Shown here piece by piece: positions 44,806 to 55,021 of a DNA stretch of 64,000 bases. This DNA comes from an uncultured Clostridia bacterium (GTDB lineage Bacteria > Bacillota > Clostridia > TANB77 > CAG-508). Numbering within the stretch: position 1 is the stretch's first letter; every line of letters begins with the position of its first letter. The position numbers were made by a program, and so were the translations under genes. The stretch lies in contig CAKPSH010000007.1 of NCBI GenBank assembly GCA_934183325.1, forward strand, positions 1-64,000, in the 5' to 3' direction. Below the pieces are notes generated by a model. That model had not been told where the DNA came from, did not search any database, and was given only the letters and a program-made list of their open reading frames with translations.

Positions 44806-45947
44806 TGTTTTTGATATCTTGATATATTTAATAATATTCCAACTGTACATAGTAAAATCAACAATGCTGTTCCACCATAACTAAAGAATGGTAAAGGCAT
44901 ACCTGTATTAGGCATTGAAGACGTAACAACTGCTATGTTTATAAGTGCTTGAATTCCTATTAATGATGTTATCCCAATTGCAACTAAACTTCCAAAAGTG
45001 TCTCTTGCTTTCATTGCAATTACAACTCCACGCCATATAAATATTCCAAATAGTATAATAACCACTAGACACCCTATAAATCCTAATTCTTCAGCAATTA
45101 TTGCAAATATAAAGTCATTTTGTGGCTCTGGCAAATATAAATATTTTTGTGTACTATTTCCAAGCCCTACACCAAACAATCCTCCTGAACCTATTGCATA
45201 CAAACTTTGTACAATTTGAAATCCTTTATCTGTTGGATCTGACCATGGATCCAAAAATGTTTCAACTCTTCCAAATCTATATGATCCTTTATTTAAAAAT
45301 TTTGAAGCAAAATATAATCCTGCTCCAAGAGCACCTGCTCCTGCTAGACCTGCTGTTAAAAAATATCTTATTTTTGTTCCTGCCATAAGCATTAATATAC
45401 ATACTATAATTCCTATTACTCCTGCTGCACTTAAGTGTGATTGTACTACAACTAATATTAATATTATTGGTGCAACATATAATAGCGGTATAAAAAAGCC
45501 ATGCCAAAATTTCCCCATTTTATCTATATTTTCAGTAAAATATCTTGAAAAAAATATTATCATTCCAACTTTTACAATTTCTGAAGGTTGAAATGTTAAA
45601 CTTTCTGTTATTTTTATCCATCTTGTTGCTCCATTGGCTGAGTGTCCAATTTTTGGTATTAATACAGCAAAAAGTAATATTATAGATATTACATATATTG
45701 GTCTATATAATTTTCCCCAAAATTTATAATTAATTTTTGAAATCAATATCATAGCAAAAATACCAGCAACTGCACTTATTGCTTGTGTTTGAACATATTT
45801 ATAACTGTTTCCACTTTCAGATAAAGCCTTTGGAGAACTTGCTGATAAAACCATTATAAGCCCAAAAGCAAGCATTATTAATACATCTATAAATAGTATA
45901 AAGTCAAATTGCCCCTGACGTGGCTTTTTAGTATTATCTTTTGCCAT
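44802..45947 (-). CDS. ftsW: FtsW/RodA/SpoVE-family peptidoglycan polymerase
   Basis: SEDS glycosyltransferase that polymerises lipid II with a class B PBP at the septum. The 381-residue protein has ten hydrophobic helices. Family motifs are TRWIKI near 110, the KVGMIIFFSRY helix, the catalytic-region Asp-containing ESF/EPQNDFIFAIIAEELGFIG near 265-285 and GMPLPFFSYGGT near 345. Its placement between mraY and murG supports a cell-division rather than elongation role. Confidence 0.93.
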   Translation of the reverse strand: MAKDNTKKPRQGQFDFILFIDVLIMLAFGLIMVLSASSPKALSESGNSYKYVQTQAISAVAGIFAMILISKINYKFWGKLYRPIYVISIILLFAVLIPKIGHSANGATRWIKITESLTFQPSEIVKVGMIIFFSRYFTENIDKMGKFWHGFFIPLLYVAPIILILVVVQSHLSAAGVIGIIVCILMLMAGTKIRYFLTAGLAGAGALGAGLYFASKFLNKGSYRFGRVETFLDPWSDPTDKGFQIVQSLYAIGSGGLFGVGLGNSTQKYLYLPEPQNDFIFAIIAEELGFIGCLVVIILFGIFIWRGVVIAMKARDTFGSLVAIGITSLIGIQALINIAVVTSSMPNTGMPLPFFSYGGTALLILLCTVGILLNISRYQKQ

Positions 45948-46002
45948 TTACTTCCCCCGTTCCTTTCTCAAGGTAAAAAACATTTTTTCCTTTTCTTTAT
46001 CT

Positions 46003-46956
46003 TTAGACCATGAATATTCCTATAATCGATACTGCTAATGTGATTAAACTAAAAACTGATACTACCGTACTTTCTTTCCATCCACTTAATTCAAAATGAT
46101 GATGTAATGGTGCCATTTTAAAAATTCTATTACCTGTTTTTCTAAAATATGTTACTTGAATAATTACAGACAGAGTTTCTAATAATGGTATTATCGCTAT
46201 GACTAAAAGTAATAATGGTACTTTCAAATATAATGCCATTGCTACTATAACTCCTCCTAATAATAAGGATCCTGTATCCCCCATAAATACTTTTGCTGGA
46301 TGTAAATTAAACAATAAAAAGCCTAAACATGCTCCACTTACTAAAGCTCCAAATAGAGCAACTTCTAATTCATTTTTTAATATTCCTATTGCAGTTAAAC
46401 AGCAAATTATAGTCATTGATACACTTGCTGATAATCCATCTATTCCATCTGTTAAATTTATTGCATTAGTTGTTGCAAGCATTGTACAAATTACAAATGG
46501 TATATATATTAATACAGGAATATTTACATATACTTTTAAAATTGGTATTAAAGTTTGTGGTCCTATTTTTTCATTATTTGCCAAAAATAATGAATATAAT
46601 ACTGAGATTACCAATAATCCTAGCATCTTTGATGAAGGGCTTATTCCCTTGGTATTTTGATATCTTAATTTTGTTGAATCATCTATACACCCTATTAATC
46701 CAAAACCTATTGATACTAATATTAATGGAATAATCTCTTTGGTTGTAATAGCTAGTATTGTTCCAATTATAATTATTGTTATTGCTATTATTATTCCTCC
46801 CATTGTTGGAGTTCCCTGCTTTTGTAAATGACTTTGAGGTCCATCGGTTCTTTCAATTTGCCCAACCTTTAGTTTTCTTAATATCGGGATAATAATTAGT
46901 GCTAAAACAACCGTAAGTGAGAATGATGCAACTAATACTTTCAATTCCGATTCCAT
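46003..46956 (-). CDS. mraY: Phospho-N-acetylmuramoyl-pentapeptide transferase
   Basis: Transfers phospho-MurNAc-pentapeptide to undecaprenyl phosphate (lipid I synthesis). The 317-residue, ten-helix membrane protein has GTPTMGGIIIA near 49, DDSTKL (about 93), NAINLTDGIDGL near 165-176, FMGDTGSLLLGG near 220 and MAPLHHHFELSGWKE near 280, all expected catalytic motifs. It starts 2 bp after the murE stop. Confidence 0.97.
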   Translation of the reverse strand: MESELKVLVASFSLTVVLALIIIPILRKLKVGQIERTDGPQSHLQKQGTPTMGGIIIAITIIIIGTILAITTKEIIPLILVSIGFGLIGCIDDSTKLRYQNTKGISPSSKMLGLLVISVLYSLFLANNEKIGPQTLIPILKVYVNIPVLIYIPFVICTMLATTNAINLTDGIDGLSASVSMTIICCLTAIGILKNELEVALFGALVSGACLGFLLFNLHPAKVFMGDTGSLLLGGVIVAMALYLKVPLLLLVIAIIPLLETLSVIIQVTYFRKTGNRIFKMAPLHHHFELSGWKESTVVSVFSLITLAVSIIGIFMV

Positions 46957-46958
46957 TT

Positions 46959-48431
46959 TTATTTCTCCATTCCGTCTATTATTTCGTTTACAATTATTCT
47001 TTCATCAAATGGATATTTCTTATGATTAATTTCTTGATATGGTTCATGTCCTTTTCCAGCAAGAACAATTATATCGTTTTTATTTGCCATAGCTATTGCT
47101 TTTTTTATTGCTTCTGTTCTATCTACTATACATTCATATTTACCTTTTGTATTTTTTATTCCTAATTCTATTTCTTTTACAATTTCTTCTGGATTTTCTG
47201 TTCTTGGATTATCAGATGTTATTATTGTATAATCTGCAACTCTTCCTGATATTTCTCCCATCATTGGACGCTTTGCTGAGTCTCTGTCTCCACCACATCC
47301 AAATACAGAAATAACTCTACCTCTTGTATATGCAGCAACAGCTTGTAAAATGCTTTCCAAACTTTTTGGTGAATGTGCATAATCAATCATTATTGTTAAA
47401 CCTTTTTTGTTAGGAATTAATTCACTTCTTCCTGGTACTTTAATATCAGTTAAAGCTTCTTTTATATTATCAACTGTTGCATTAAATTTTACAGCAACAC
47501 AAATAGCTGCTAAAGCATTATATATACTAAATCTTCCTGGTATGCCTACTTTAATTCTTTCATTTTTACCATATAATTTTTCTTTAAAATCAGCATAAGA
47601 ATTAGTTATTGTAATATCTTTTGCAATATTATTTGCTTCATTATCTATTCCATAAGTCTTTATCTCACATTTTGCTTCTCTAATAACTCTTTGTCCATAT
47701 AAGTCATCAGCATTTACATATGCTATATCACACATATCAAATAATTTTAATTTTGACTCAAAATAATCTTCCATGTCTGGATGTTCTTTTAAGCTTATAT
47801 GGTCTTCTGATAAATTAGTAAATACTCCTACATTAAAATGTATGCCATATACTCTATTTAGTTTTAAACTTTGAGAAGATACTTCCATAACTGCAATCTC
47901 TGTTTCTGCATCTACCATTTTTCTTAATATTTCAAATAAATGAATACTATCTGGTGTTGTTCTATCTGAATCTTCATATTTTTTTCCATTTATATATGTA
48001 GCAACTGTACCTATTAAACCTACTTTACTTCCTTGTTTTTCTAGTATTTCCTTTATCATGAATGTAGTTGTAGTTTTTCCTTTTGTACCTGTAACTCCAA
48101 CCATTTTTAATTTTTCTTCAGGATGTTCATAAAAATTAGCTGCACAAATTGCCTCAGCTAATCTTGTATCTGGTACCATTACTAATGTAATATTCTCATA
48201 TTGTAATAATTTTTTATAATCATATCCTTCTTGTATCATTATTACTTCTGCGCCATTTTCAATTGCTTTTTCAATATAATTATGACCATCAGTTTCAAAG
48301 CCTTTAATTGCTATAAATAAAGAACCTTCTTTTACTACCCTTGAATCTGTTGTGATTTGATTTATATCAATATCAGCTCTTCCTTTCGCTTTAATTCCTG
48401 TAATTCCATTTAAAATATTTTTTAAATTCAT
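46959..48431 (-). CDS. murE: UDP-MurNAc-tripeptide synthetase MurE
   Basis: Adds the third residue of the peptidoglycan stem peptide. The 490-residue Mur ligase has P-loop GVTGTKGKTTTTFMI near 113-127, EVSSQSL near 178, HSPKSLE near 350 and the specificity motif SDNPRTE near 404, where DNPR marks meso-diaminopimelate addition. First gene of the murE-mraY-ftsW-murG run. GGAAGGAGA lies about 11 nt before the ATG. Confidence 0.97.
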   Translation of the reverse strand: MNLKNILNGITGIKAKGRADIDINQITTDSRVVKEGSLFIAIKGFETDGHNYIEKAIENGAEVIMIQEGYDYKKLLQYENITLVMVPDTRLAEAICAANFYEHPEEKLKMVGVTGTKGKTTTTFMIKEILEKQGSKVGLIGTVATYINGKKYEDSDRTTPDSIHLFEILRKMVDAETEIAVMEVSSQSLKLNRVYGIHFNVGVFTNLSEDHISLKEHPDMEDYFESKLKLFDMCDIAYVNADDLYGQRVIREAKCEIKTYGIDNEANNIAKDITITNSYADFKEKLYGKNERIKVGIPGRFSIYNALAAICVAVKFNATVDNIKEALTDIKVPGRSELIPNKKGLTIMIDYAHSPKSLESILQAVAAYTRGRVISVFGCGGDRDSAKRPMMGEISGRVADYTIITSDNPRTENPEEIVKEIELGIKNTKGKYECIVDRTEAIKKAIAMANKNDIIVLAGKGHEPYQEINHKKYPFDERIIVNEIIDGMEK

Positions 48432-48545
48432 TAATTAGTCTATCTCCTTCCATAATATATTATATTACAGCATATTTTATATTATATAATTCTTTAAAAT
48501 ATTTGTAAAGTTTTTTTAAGATTTAATTTGCTTTTTTTAGATATG

Positions 48546-48596
48546 AAAGCAAAAGAAGATATTATTAACTTTTTTAATAATATCTTCTTTTATATG
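48546..48596. terminator. Terminator upstream of murE / after the 1243-residue gene
   Basis: AAAAGAAGATATTATTAA / TTAATAATATCTTCTTTT long perfect stem. In the minus direction it ends the 48618 gene. Confidence 0.88.
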
Positions 48597-48617
48597 TATC
48601 TTTAATGTTCTTATGCA

Positions 48618-51600
48618 TTATCCTGTTCTATCATATTCATCATCATTTTCATCTCTATTTGGATTTTGCAATTCTATTGTATTACTTTGATCTGAATTAG
48701 AATATTCCATTATTCCATCCGTTTTTGCCTCATCTATTATTCGATTCAAAAATTTTTCTTTCTTATTCTTCATTTCATCTTCTACATTATCTTCAGTGTT
48801 ACCTTCTGGTAAAGCCTTTGTTCCATTTTTTTTATTACTAATCCATTGCTTTAGTCTTTTCCAAAAACTTTGCTTTTTACTTGTACTATTGTCTTTCTTA
48901 GTTTCATCTTTTTTTCCTTCATTATTTTTATCTGCTTCATTGGTTTTACTCATCTCATTCAGTTTATCAAAATTTGTGCTATTAGTAGCAAAAACTGAAA
49001 CTATTTCATTATTTTCTATTCTAAAAAAGCTTACTGCATTTCCTGATGATACTGCAATATTTTTTCCACTCCATTCTATTTTTGCATTAGGATCAATCGC
49101 CTGTACTGTTCGTTTAAATTTTTCAAAAGCACCTGCTATACTTGAGTATTCTCTCAAAGTCATTTCTTCTGGGATAATTTTTCCATTCTTCAATAATATA
49201 TTTCCTTTAGTACCATTTTCTTGACTACTACTATTTTGTTGTTGCATTTCTGTAGCTATTATTTGATATTGTGGTAATTCATTCAATTTTCCTGTACTTT
49301 CTAATTGCTGTATTAAATTAATTACAGCTAATTTATTTTCTTCTCCTAAAACTTCTCCCAGAAACTCATTATATCTTTCTTTATAGCCAACCTCATCGAC
49401 TCCATTTTCTGGATAAAATTCTCGTATTCTTTTCTTTGCTTCATTAATATCTTCCATTGAAAAAGTTCCATTGTTCATTTTTTCTGCTTGTTCATCTAAA
49501 AACTGATTAAATTGTCTTTGCCTTAAAAAAAAGAAATTTCTATTAAAAGCAGTTACATCCCCCATATACTCTCCATTATACTTTGCATCTGTTGTATTAA
49601 TTGACTGTGATAATTTAGAATATTTTTCGAATAACTTATCTGGGATTGTTTCTCTCCCTTTTATTTGTTCATATTCTCTTTTAAAATATCTATCAAATAT
49701 TTCATTATCTACATCTGCTATGTTTTGTTTTCTACTGCTTTGAATTTCTGCCAATTTTTGTTCAAAATAATTTTGTTTTACTGTTTCTGTACTAGTCAAA
49801 CCTCGTTCTTGTAAAAATTGGATATAATCTGGATCATTTTCTATTCCTCGATATGTATCTGATTTTTCCAAATAGTTTTCAGCCCAACTAATTTGTTCTG
49901 CTCCATATGATTTTTTTCTGTTTAATATACTTATAGCATCATTTAAGTTAGATAAATTTCTAATTTTTGATTCATCTATTTCTATCTGATCTATTTTACT
50001 AAAAAACTCTATCAGCTCTTCTTGATTTAGGTTCAATATTTGAGCCATTTCATTAAAATTTCCTTTTCCCATTCTAAGTACGTTTTTTTCTCCTATTGCC
50101 TGTTCTAGCTGATTTATATAATTAGTTTCTGTTTCGTATCTTATATCATTATAGCCAAGTTTAGAACACATCCATTCTGTTAGTCCTTCATTTGCTCCTC
50201 TGCCTATTTCTCTGTAATGATCTGTATTATCTATTCGATTGCTGAGAATTCCTGTTCCTTTATCTTCTTTTCTATTCAAAATTGCATGCAAAGCTTCATG
50301 TGTTGCAACATGTGAAATCTCTCTATCATTTAAAATATCTTCTATCGTTAGCATTGTTCCATTTTTTCCTTCTCTACAAATGGTTAGAGCTTTATTTGTT
50401 CCATTATAATACCCTGCCCAAGCTGTTCCTTGCTCATTGGTATATACACTTCTAATATTTTCTTTTAACTTTTTCCTTATAAATTCTTTTCCATATACTT
50501 TTTCAAATGCTTCATATTCATTTAGCTGTTGCTCAATAAATTGACTTATTTTTTCTTTGACTTCTTGATTATATACTCCTTGTTTTATTACTATATTTCT
50601 TTGCATTCCCTCTTGATGTACTTCTTGCTCATCAACTCTTTCTCCAACTTCTAACATTTGTTGTAATTTTTCTTTACTATCTGATGTTGGACTTTTTTCA
50701 CTCTCTAATCCTATATCTTTTGTATCACTCACACCTGTTCTATTTTCAGAACTTGTTTGTATTGTATTATCTTTACTTGCCCTTTGTTTAAGCTTAAAAT
50801 TACCATTAGTTATTGCATTCATTGCTAAAGTTGAAAGACTCGTCACTAATGCTGTATTTTGCCAATCAGATAAAGTATATTCAGCATTTGGATCAACTGT
50901 ATTTCTATCTATTGCTGTATCAACAATATCAGAAATTGTTTCTTCTAATACTTCTCCACTAACTTCCATACATTTTTCTGCTAATTTTTTTAATACTTGA
51001 TTTTTTATATTTTTCGTTAAACCATTTGCAATATCATCTAATGTTCCTTTTCCAAATACATTTACTCCTCCAGTAAGTTTTTCTGTTCCTACTTCTACTG
51101 CTGCTTTCATATTTCCTATTTCAACTGCTTCCTCTAAACTCGCTCCTTTTTCCATTGCTTCTGCTGTAGATCTCCCTCTTGCACTAACCGCCATAGTAGC
51201 TAATCCTGCTTCTGGTCCTGCTACAACTCCTGCTGCAGCACTAACCCCCATATTTCCTAGATTTTGTCCTACATCTCCTAAAACTTGAGTAACTTTTCCA
51301 TAATTAGCACCTTCTTCATCTAGCTTTTCTTGCATATTTCTTAGTGGTTCTGAGATAGCTTCATTTGCTTGTTTAACAGCCTCTTTAGTTTGTTCTGGAT
51401 ACATCTTGCCTACTGTATTCCCTATAGTATAAAATCCTTTTATTTCTGGTACTACTTCTTCTACATATGAATCTATGGCATTTGTAAATGTACTGCCTAT
51501 TTTTTTTATTATAACTTTTGGAATCGTAGTTTCACCATTTTCTAACTTTTCCTCTATCTCTTTTGATTCATTTACTTCTTTTTCAATTTTTTTTGCCATC

Positions 51601-52349
51601 ACCGCTTTCGTTCCTCTTTTGCGAATCCCTTCCTCCATTGTGTCACCTGTTATTGCATCTTTGAGTCCTCCAGCAAAAAAAATTTTTCCCCCCATTGCCA
51701 AATCTAGTATGTCTTCCCCTACGTCTAACACTATCTCTGATAATTCCATATCCTGTCCATCTTCTATTTTATTACCAAAAGCACTAAGTAACTGTGATTT
51801 TACACCAGTTGACTCTTCCGCATTTTTTTGAAACTTTTCTTTTAAATTTATTTTTCCATCTTTTGAAAAGTATCCTACAGTGTGCAAAGTTGCTGTCACA
51901 CCTGGTATTCTTTCCATTAAATCTTCACATGCAAATGAAAGAATTCCACTCCAATTTTTGTTATTAATATCATTTTCAAATTTTTGCATAGCTTCTGTAT
52001 CTTCTTGCATTTCTCTTGTTACTAGTATATTAATTCCTAAGTTAGTAGCTAGTTCTTTGATTTCTGCATTATCAACACCATCTGAGGCTTCATCAACAAA
52101 TTTTACAACTGTGTTAAAAATATTCTTGGTTTTTGCATCTTTAAAATAACTTTTAGCACCTTCTATTGTTATTTCTGCTGGCAATTTCATTTCCTCAGGA
52201 AGCATTGTTATAAAATATTCTTCACTGTTCATCTCTTGCCCTTTAGTTACTCTTTTAGTGGCTTCTTGTACTGCTGTTTCTCCTACTCCTCCAACTCCAT
52301 CAAGAACACCTTTACCTGTCTTTTTTATTACATATACAGTTCTTCCCAT
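48618..52349 (-). CDS. Very large multidomain protein with HExxH metallopeptidase-like domain
   Basis: 1243 residues, no signal peptide. The N-terminal part (1-330) is charged and helical. Residues about 340-530 are Gly/Ala-rich and hydrophobic, like the pore-forming or pretoxin segments of polymorphic toxins. A metallopeptidase-like segment follows, with THEALHAIL near 684-692 (zinc motif HExxH) and a possible third ligand in EGLTEWM about 35 residues later. The rest is Gln/Glu-rich helical, ending in an acidic tail. A secreted or contact-delivered effector is plausible but unproven. The 80-residue gene upstream and the 128-residue gene are neighbours on the same strand. Confidence 0.7.
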   Translation of the reverse strand: MGRTVYVIKKTGKGVLDGVGGVGETAVQEATKRVTKGQEMNSEEYFITMLPEEMKLPAEITIEGAKSYFKDAKTKNIFNTVVKFVDEASDGVDNAEIKELATNLGINILVTREMQEDTEAMQKFENDINNKNWSGILSFACEDLMERIPGVTATLHTVGYFSKDGKINLKEKFQKNAEESTGVKSQLLSAFGNKIEDGQDMELSEIVLDVGEDILDLAMGGKIFFAGGLKDAITGDTMEEGIRKRGTKAVMAKKIEKEVNESKEIEEKLENGETTIPKVIIKKIGSTFTNAIDSYVEEVVPEIKGFYTIGNTVGKMYPEQTKEAVKQANEAISEPLRNMQEKLDEEGANYGKVTQVLGDVGQNLGNMGVSAAAGVVAGPEAGLATMAVSARGRSTAEAMEKGASLEEAVEIGNMKAAVEVGTEKLTGGVNVFGKGTLDDIANGLTKNIKNQVLKKLAEKCMEVSGEVLEETISDIVDTAIDRNTVDPNAEYTLSDWQNTALVTSLSTLAMNAITNGNFKLKQRASKDNTIQTSSENRTGVSDTKDIGLESEKSPTSDSKEKLQQMLEVGERVDEQEVHQEGMQRNIVIKQGVYNQEVKEKISQFIEQQLNEYEAFEKVYGKEFIRKKLKENIRSVYTNEQGTAWAGYYNGTNKALTICREGKNGTMLTIEDILNDREISHVATHEALHAILNRKEDKGTGILSNRIDNTDHYREIGRGANEGLTEWMCSKLGYNDIRYETETNYINQLEQAIGEKNVLRMGKGNFNEMAQILNLNQEELIEFFSKIDQIEIDESKIRNLSNLNDAISILNRKKSYGAEQISWAENYLEKSDTYRGIENDPDYIQFLQERGLTSTETVKQNYFEQKLAEIQSSRKQNIADVDNEIFDRYFKREYEQIKGRETIPDKLFEKYSKLSQSINTTDAKYNGEYMGDVTAFNRNFFFLRQRQFNQFLDEQAEKMNNGTFSMEDINEAKKRIREFYPENGVDEVGYKERYNEFLGEVLGEENKLAVINLIQQLESTGKLNELPQYQIIATEMQQQNSSSQENGTKGNILLKNGKIIPEEMTLREYSSIAGAFEKFKRTVQAIDPNAKIEWSGKNIAVSSGNAVSFFRIENNEIVSVFATNSTNFDKLNEMSKTNEADKNNEGKKDETKKDNSTSKKQSFWKRLKQWISNKKNGTKALPEGNTEDNVEDEMKNKKEKFLNRIIDEAKTDGIMEYSNSDQSNTIELQNPNRDENDDEYDRTG

Positions 52350-52374
52350 TATTTTCCCCTCTTATGTTTATATC

Positions 52375-52617
52375 TTAATATACTCTTTCATCTTCTATTT
52401 CTTGTATTTCTCTCAATCTTTTTAATGTTTTATCATCTTGTACTTCATAACATTCTCCATTATCAAATTCAAAATACACATATTTAAATTTTGAATCATC
52501 TTCTACTTTTATTGCTTTTATATATTCTTTTCCACAATCTTTAAATAACGTAATAAATCCTACGTTTTTTTCTTTTCTTAGACGTTCTTTTAATTCCATT
52601 CTTTCGATATAATCCAC
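52375..52617 (-). CDS. Small hypothetical protein before the 1243-residue gene
   Basis: An 80-residue charged protein starting at GTG 52617, 8 nt after GGGAGG. The centre is predicted beta-strand (FKYVYFEFDNGECYEVQ) between helices. No family recognised. It lies 25 bp upstream of the large HExxH protein and is probably co-transcribed; it could be an immunity, chaperone or regulatory partner, but nothing in the sequence decides this. Confidence 0.6.
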   Translation of the reverse strand: MDYIERMELKERLRKEKNVGFITLFKDCGKEYIKAIKVEDDSKFKYVYFEFDNGECYEVQDDKTLKRLREIQEIEDERVY

Positions 52618-52708
52618 TTTTATTTCCTCCCTTTTTATTTTACCATATAGTTTAATTTTTTTGCAATATTTAAAATATTTTTTATACTAATCAAACACGT
52701 TTGCAATT

Positions 52709-52761
52709 TTTCTAAGGAAACTCACTATTTCATAGATGACTTTCCTAAGAATATAAAAAAA
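52709..52761 (+). repeat. Dispersed repeat, copy R5 (hairpin 2 only)
   Basis: Retains only TTTCTAAGGAAACTC...TTTCCTAAGAATATAAAAAAA, the right-hand hairpin of the element. Its right end abuts the terminator of the gene at 52803. Confidence 0.88.
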
Positions 52762-52799
52762 GTATATATTAGTTATTATCAACTTAATATATACTTTTT
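52762..52799 (-). terminator. Terminator of the gene at 52803
   Basis: AGTATATATTAAG-type inverted repeat (AGTATATATTA.../...TAATATATACT). The T-tract on the minus strand is shared with repeat R5. Confidence 0.8.
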
Positions 52800-52802
52800 C
52801 AT

Positions 52803-53189
52803 TTATTTTTCATTTACACAATTAATTTCATATTTTTTTACATTTGCATATTTATATTTAATTTCAAATTCTTTACTTTCTCCTGCTTTTAAATTTGTTA
52901 CTTCATAGTATTCTGTTCCCATATTAGTATCCACTTTAGAAAATAAATCTAATTTTATATAAACTTTTTCTATATCTTGTTCTGTATTATTTTTTATAAT
53001 TCCTTTTGCATATCCGTTTACATCCGTTGTTTTTACATCTGTCATAACAATCTCTGGTGTAGCAGATTTAATTTCTCCTGATATTGCTTTATATGTATTT
53101 CTTATTCCTACTTTTATCATAAAATCTGAAAAAAATATAAAAATTATAATTAATATTGCAAACATCATTATTTGTTTAAATCTAGCCAT
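52803..53189 (-). CDS. Membrane-anchored protein with FxLYD-like extracellular domain
   Basis: A 128-residue protein with an N-terminal anchor helix (about residues 8-28), then a small beta-sandwich-like domain: GYAKGIIKNNTEQDIEKVYIKLDLFSK and LKAGESKEFEIKYKY. This pattern resembles FxLYD/late-embryogenesis-type extracellular domains. Function unknown. ATG 53189 is preferred over 53198 because GGGGGA is 9 nt away. It follows thrS by 18 bp and may be co-transcribed. Confidence 0.7.
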   Translation of the reverse strand: MARFKQIMMFAILIIIFIFFSDFMIKVGIRNTYKAISGEIKSATPEIVMTDVKTTDVNGYAKGIIKNNTEQDIEKVYIKLDLFSKVDTNMGTEYYEVTNLKAGESKEFEIKYKYANVKKYEINCVNEK

Positions 53190-53207
53190 TTTATACATTC
53201 CCCCTTT

Positions 53208-54995
53208 TTATTGTTGATATTTAATTAAGTTTTTTAAATTTGCTTCTTCTTTTACTTTTTCTAAAAATTCTTCTAATGACATTGCTCCAATGTCTCCTTC
53301 AACTCTTGAACGTACACCAACAGTATTGTTTTCCTGTTCTTTTTTTCCAATTACTATCATATAAGGAACTTTTTCAAGTTGAGCTTTTCTTATTTTATAG
53401 CCTATCTTTTCGTTAGAATCATCTAATTCTACTCTCATTCCAGCTAATCTTAAATCTCTTGTAACATTTTTTGCATACTCATTATTGTCTTCTGATATTT
53501 GTAAAACTTTTATTTGAACTGGTGCTAGCCATAAAGGTAAAGCTCCTTTTGTCTCTTCAATTAAGAATGACATAAATCTGTCTAATGTTCCAAGTATTGC
53601 TCTATGAATTACGACTGGTCTATGTTCTTTTCCATCTTCTCCTATATACTCTAGTTCAAATCTTTGTGGTAACAAGAAGTCTAATTGACATGTTGAAACT
53701 GTTATATCATGGCCTAAGGCTGTTTTTATTTGTACATCTAATTTTGGTCCATAAAATGCTGCTTCTCCTTTTGCTTCATAGAAATCTACATTTAATTCTG
53801 TTAATATTTCTCTTAATTGGTTTTCTGCATTATCCCACATCTCATCATCATCGTAATATTTTACTTTATCTTCTTTATCTCTTAAAGATAATCTAAATGA
53901 ATAATCTTTAAATCCAAAGTCTTCATATACTGAAAGAATTAATTTTACAACATTTCCAAATTCTTCTTTTATTTGATCTGGTCTTACAAATAAATGTGCA
54001 TCATTTTGACACATTTCACGAACTCTTTCAAGTCCACAAACTGTACCACTAGCTTCATATCTAAAGTCATGTGCTAATTCACCAATTCTTATTGGTAATT
54101 CTCTATATGAATGTGTTTTATTTTTATATACTAACATATGATGTGGACAATTCATAGGTCTTAAAACTAATTGTTCATTTTCCATTTGCATTACTGGGAA
54201 CATGCTATCCTTATAATGAGCCCAATGTCCACTTGTTTCATATAACTTTACATTTGCAAGTGATGGTGTATAAACATGCTTGTATCCTAAAGCTATTTCT
54301 TTATCTTGAATATATCTTTCTAATATTCTTCTAATTGTTGCTCCGTTTGGTAAATACATTGGTAATCCTGAACCAACTAACTCATGTGTCATAAATAGTT
54401 CTAGTTCTTTTCCTATTTTTCTATGATCTCTTTGTTTTGCTTCTTCTAATTTTGCTAAATATTCATCTAATTGAGATTGTTTTGGAAAAGAAATACCATA
54501 TATTCTTTTTAGCATTTTATTCTTTTCATTACCTCTCCAATATGCTCCTGATGTAGATAATAATTTTATGCTTTTTACACATCCTGTTGTTGGTAAATGA
54601 GGTCCCCTACATAAATCTGTATATTCTCCTTGTTTATAAAAAGAGATAATTTCTCCTTCTGGTAATTCTTTAATTAACTCTACTTTATAATCTTGTCCTT
54701 GTTCTTCCATAAGCTTTATTGCTTCGTCTTTTGGAAGCTCAAATCTTTCTATTGGTAAATTTTCTTTTTCAATTTTTTTCATTTCTTCTTCTATTTTTAA
54801 TAAATCCTCATCTGAAAAAGAATTTTCAACATCAAAATCATAATAAAAACCATTTTCTATTGATGGTCCTATTGCCATTTTTGCTTCTGGAAATAATCTT
54901 TTAACAGCTTGTGCCATCATATGTGATGTTGTATGCCAATACATACTTTCCTCTACTTCTCTTGTTTTTCCGCCTTCTAATTTAATTTTAAACAT
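53208..54995 (-). CDS. thrS: Threonyl-tRNA synthetase (lacks most of TGS domain)
   Basis: Charges tRNA-Thr. The 595-residue protein has the editing domain with HTTSHMMAQAV near 19 and the zinc/catalytic class II core (RPMNCPHHMLVYKN, FRYEASGTV, REMCQNDAHLF, GRxVHRAILG-type motif 3) and the anticodon-binding domain at the C-terminus. Compared with the usual roughly 640 residues it begins almost directly at the editing domain, so the N-terminal TGS domain is largely missing. Start ATG 54995 after AAGGAGG. Expression is controlled by a T-box immediately upstream. Confidence 0.95.
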   Translation of the reverse strand: MFKIKLEGGKTREVEESMYWHTTSHMMAQAVKRLFPEAKMAIGPSIENGFYYDFDVENSFSDEDLLKIEEEMKKIEKENLPIERFELPKDEAIKLMEEQGQDYKVELIKELPEGEIISFYKQGEYTDLCRGPHLPTTGCVKSIKLLSTSGAYWRGNEKNKMLKRIYGISFPKQSQLDEYLAKLEEAKQRDHRKIGKELELFMTHELVGSGLPMYLPNGATIRRILERYIQDKEIALGYKHVYTPSLANVKLYETSGHWAHYKDSMFPVMQMENEQLVLRPMNCPHHMLVYKNKTHSYRELPIRIGELAHDFRYEASGTVCGLERVREMCQNDAHLFVRPDQIKEEFGNVVKLILSVYEDFGFKDYSFRLSLRDKEDKVKYYDDDEMWDNAENQLREILTELNVDFYEAKGEAAFYGPKLDVQIKTALGHDITVSTCQLDFLLPQRFELEYIGEDGKEHRPVVIHRAILGTLDRFMSFLIEETKGALPLWLAPVQIKVLQISEDNNEYAKNVTRDLRLAGMRVELDDSNEKIGYKIRKAQLEKVPYMIVIGKKEQENNTVGVRSRVEGDIGAMSLEEFLEKVKEEANLKNLIKYQQ

Positions 54996-55021
54996 AAATA
55001 AAACCTCCTTTTTTATAAACA

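Noticed and set aside
41044..48431. A complete division and cell wall (dcw) cluster
   Set aside because: Only murE, mraY, ftsW and murG are present; murD, murC, ftsQ and ftsZ are not in the window.
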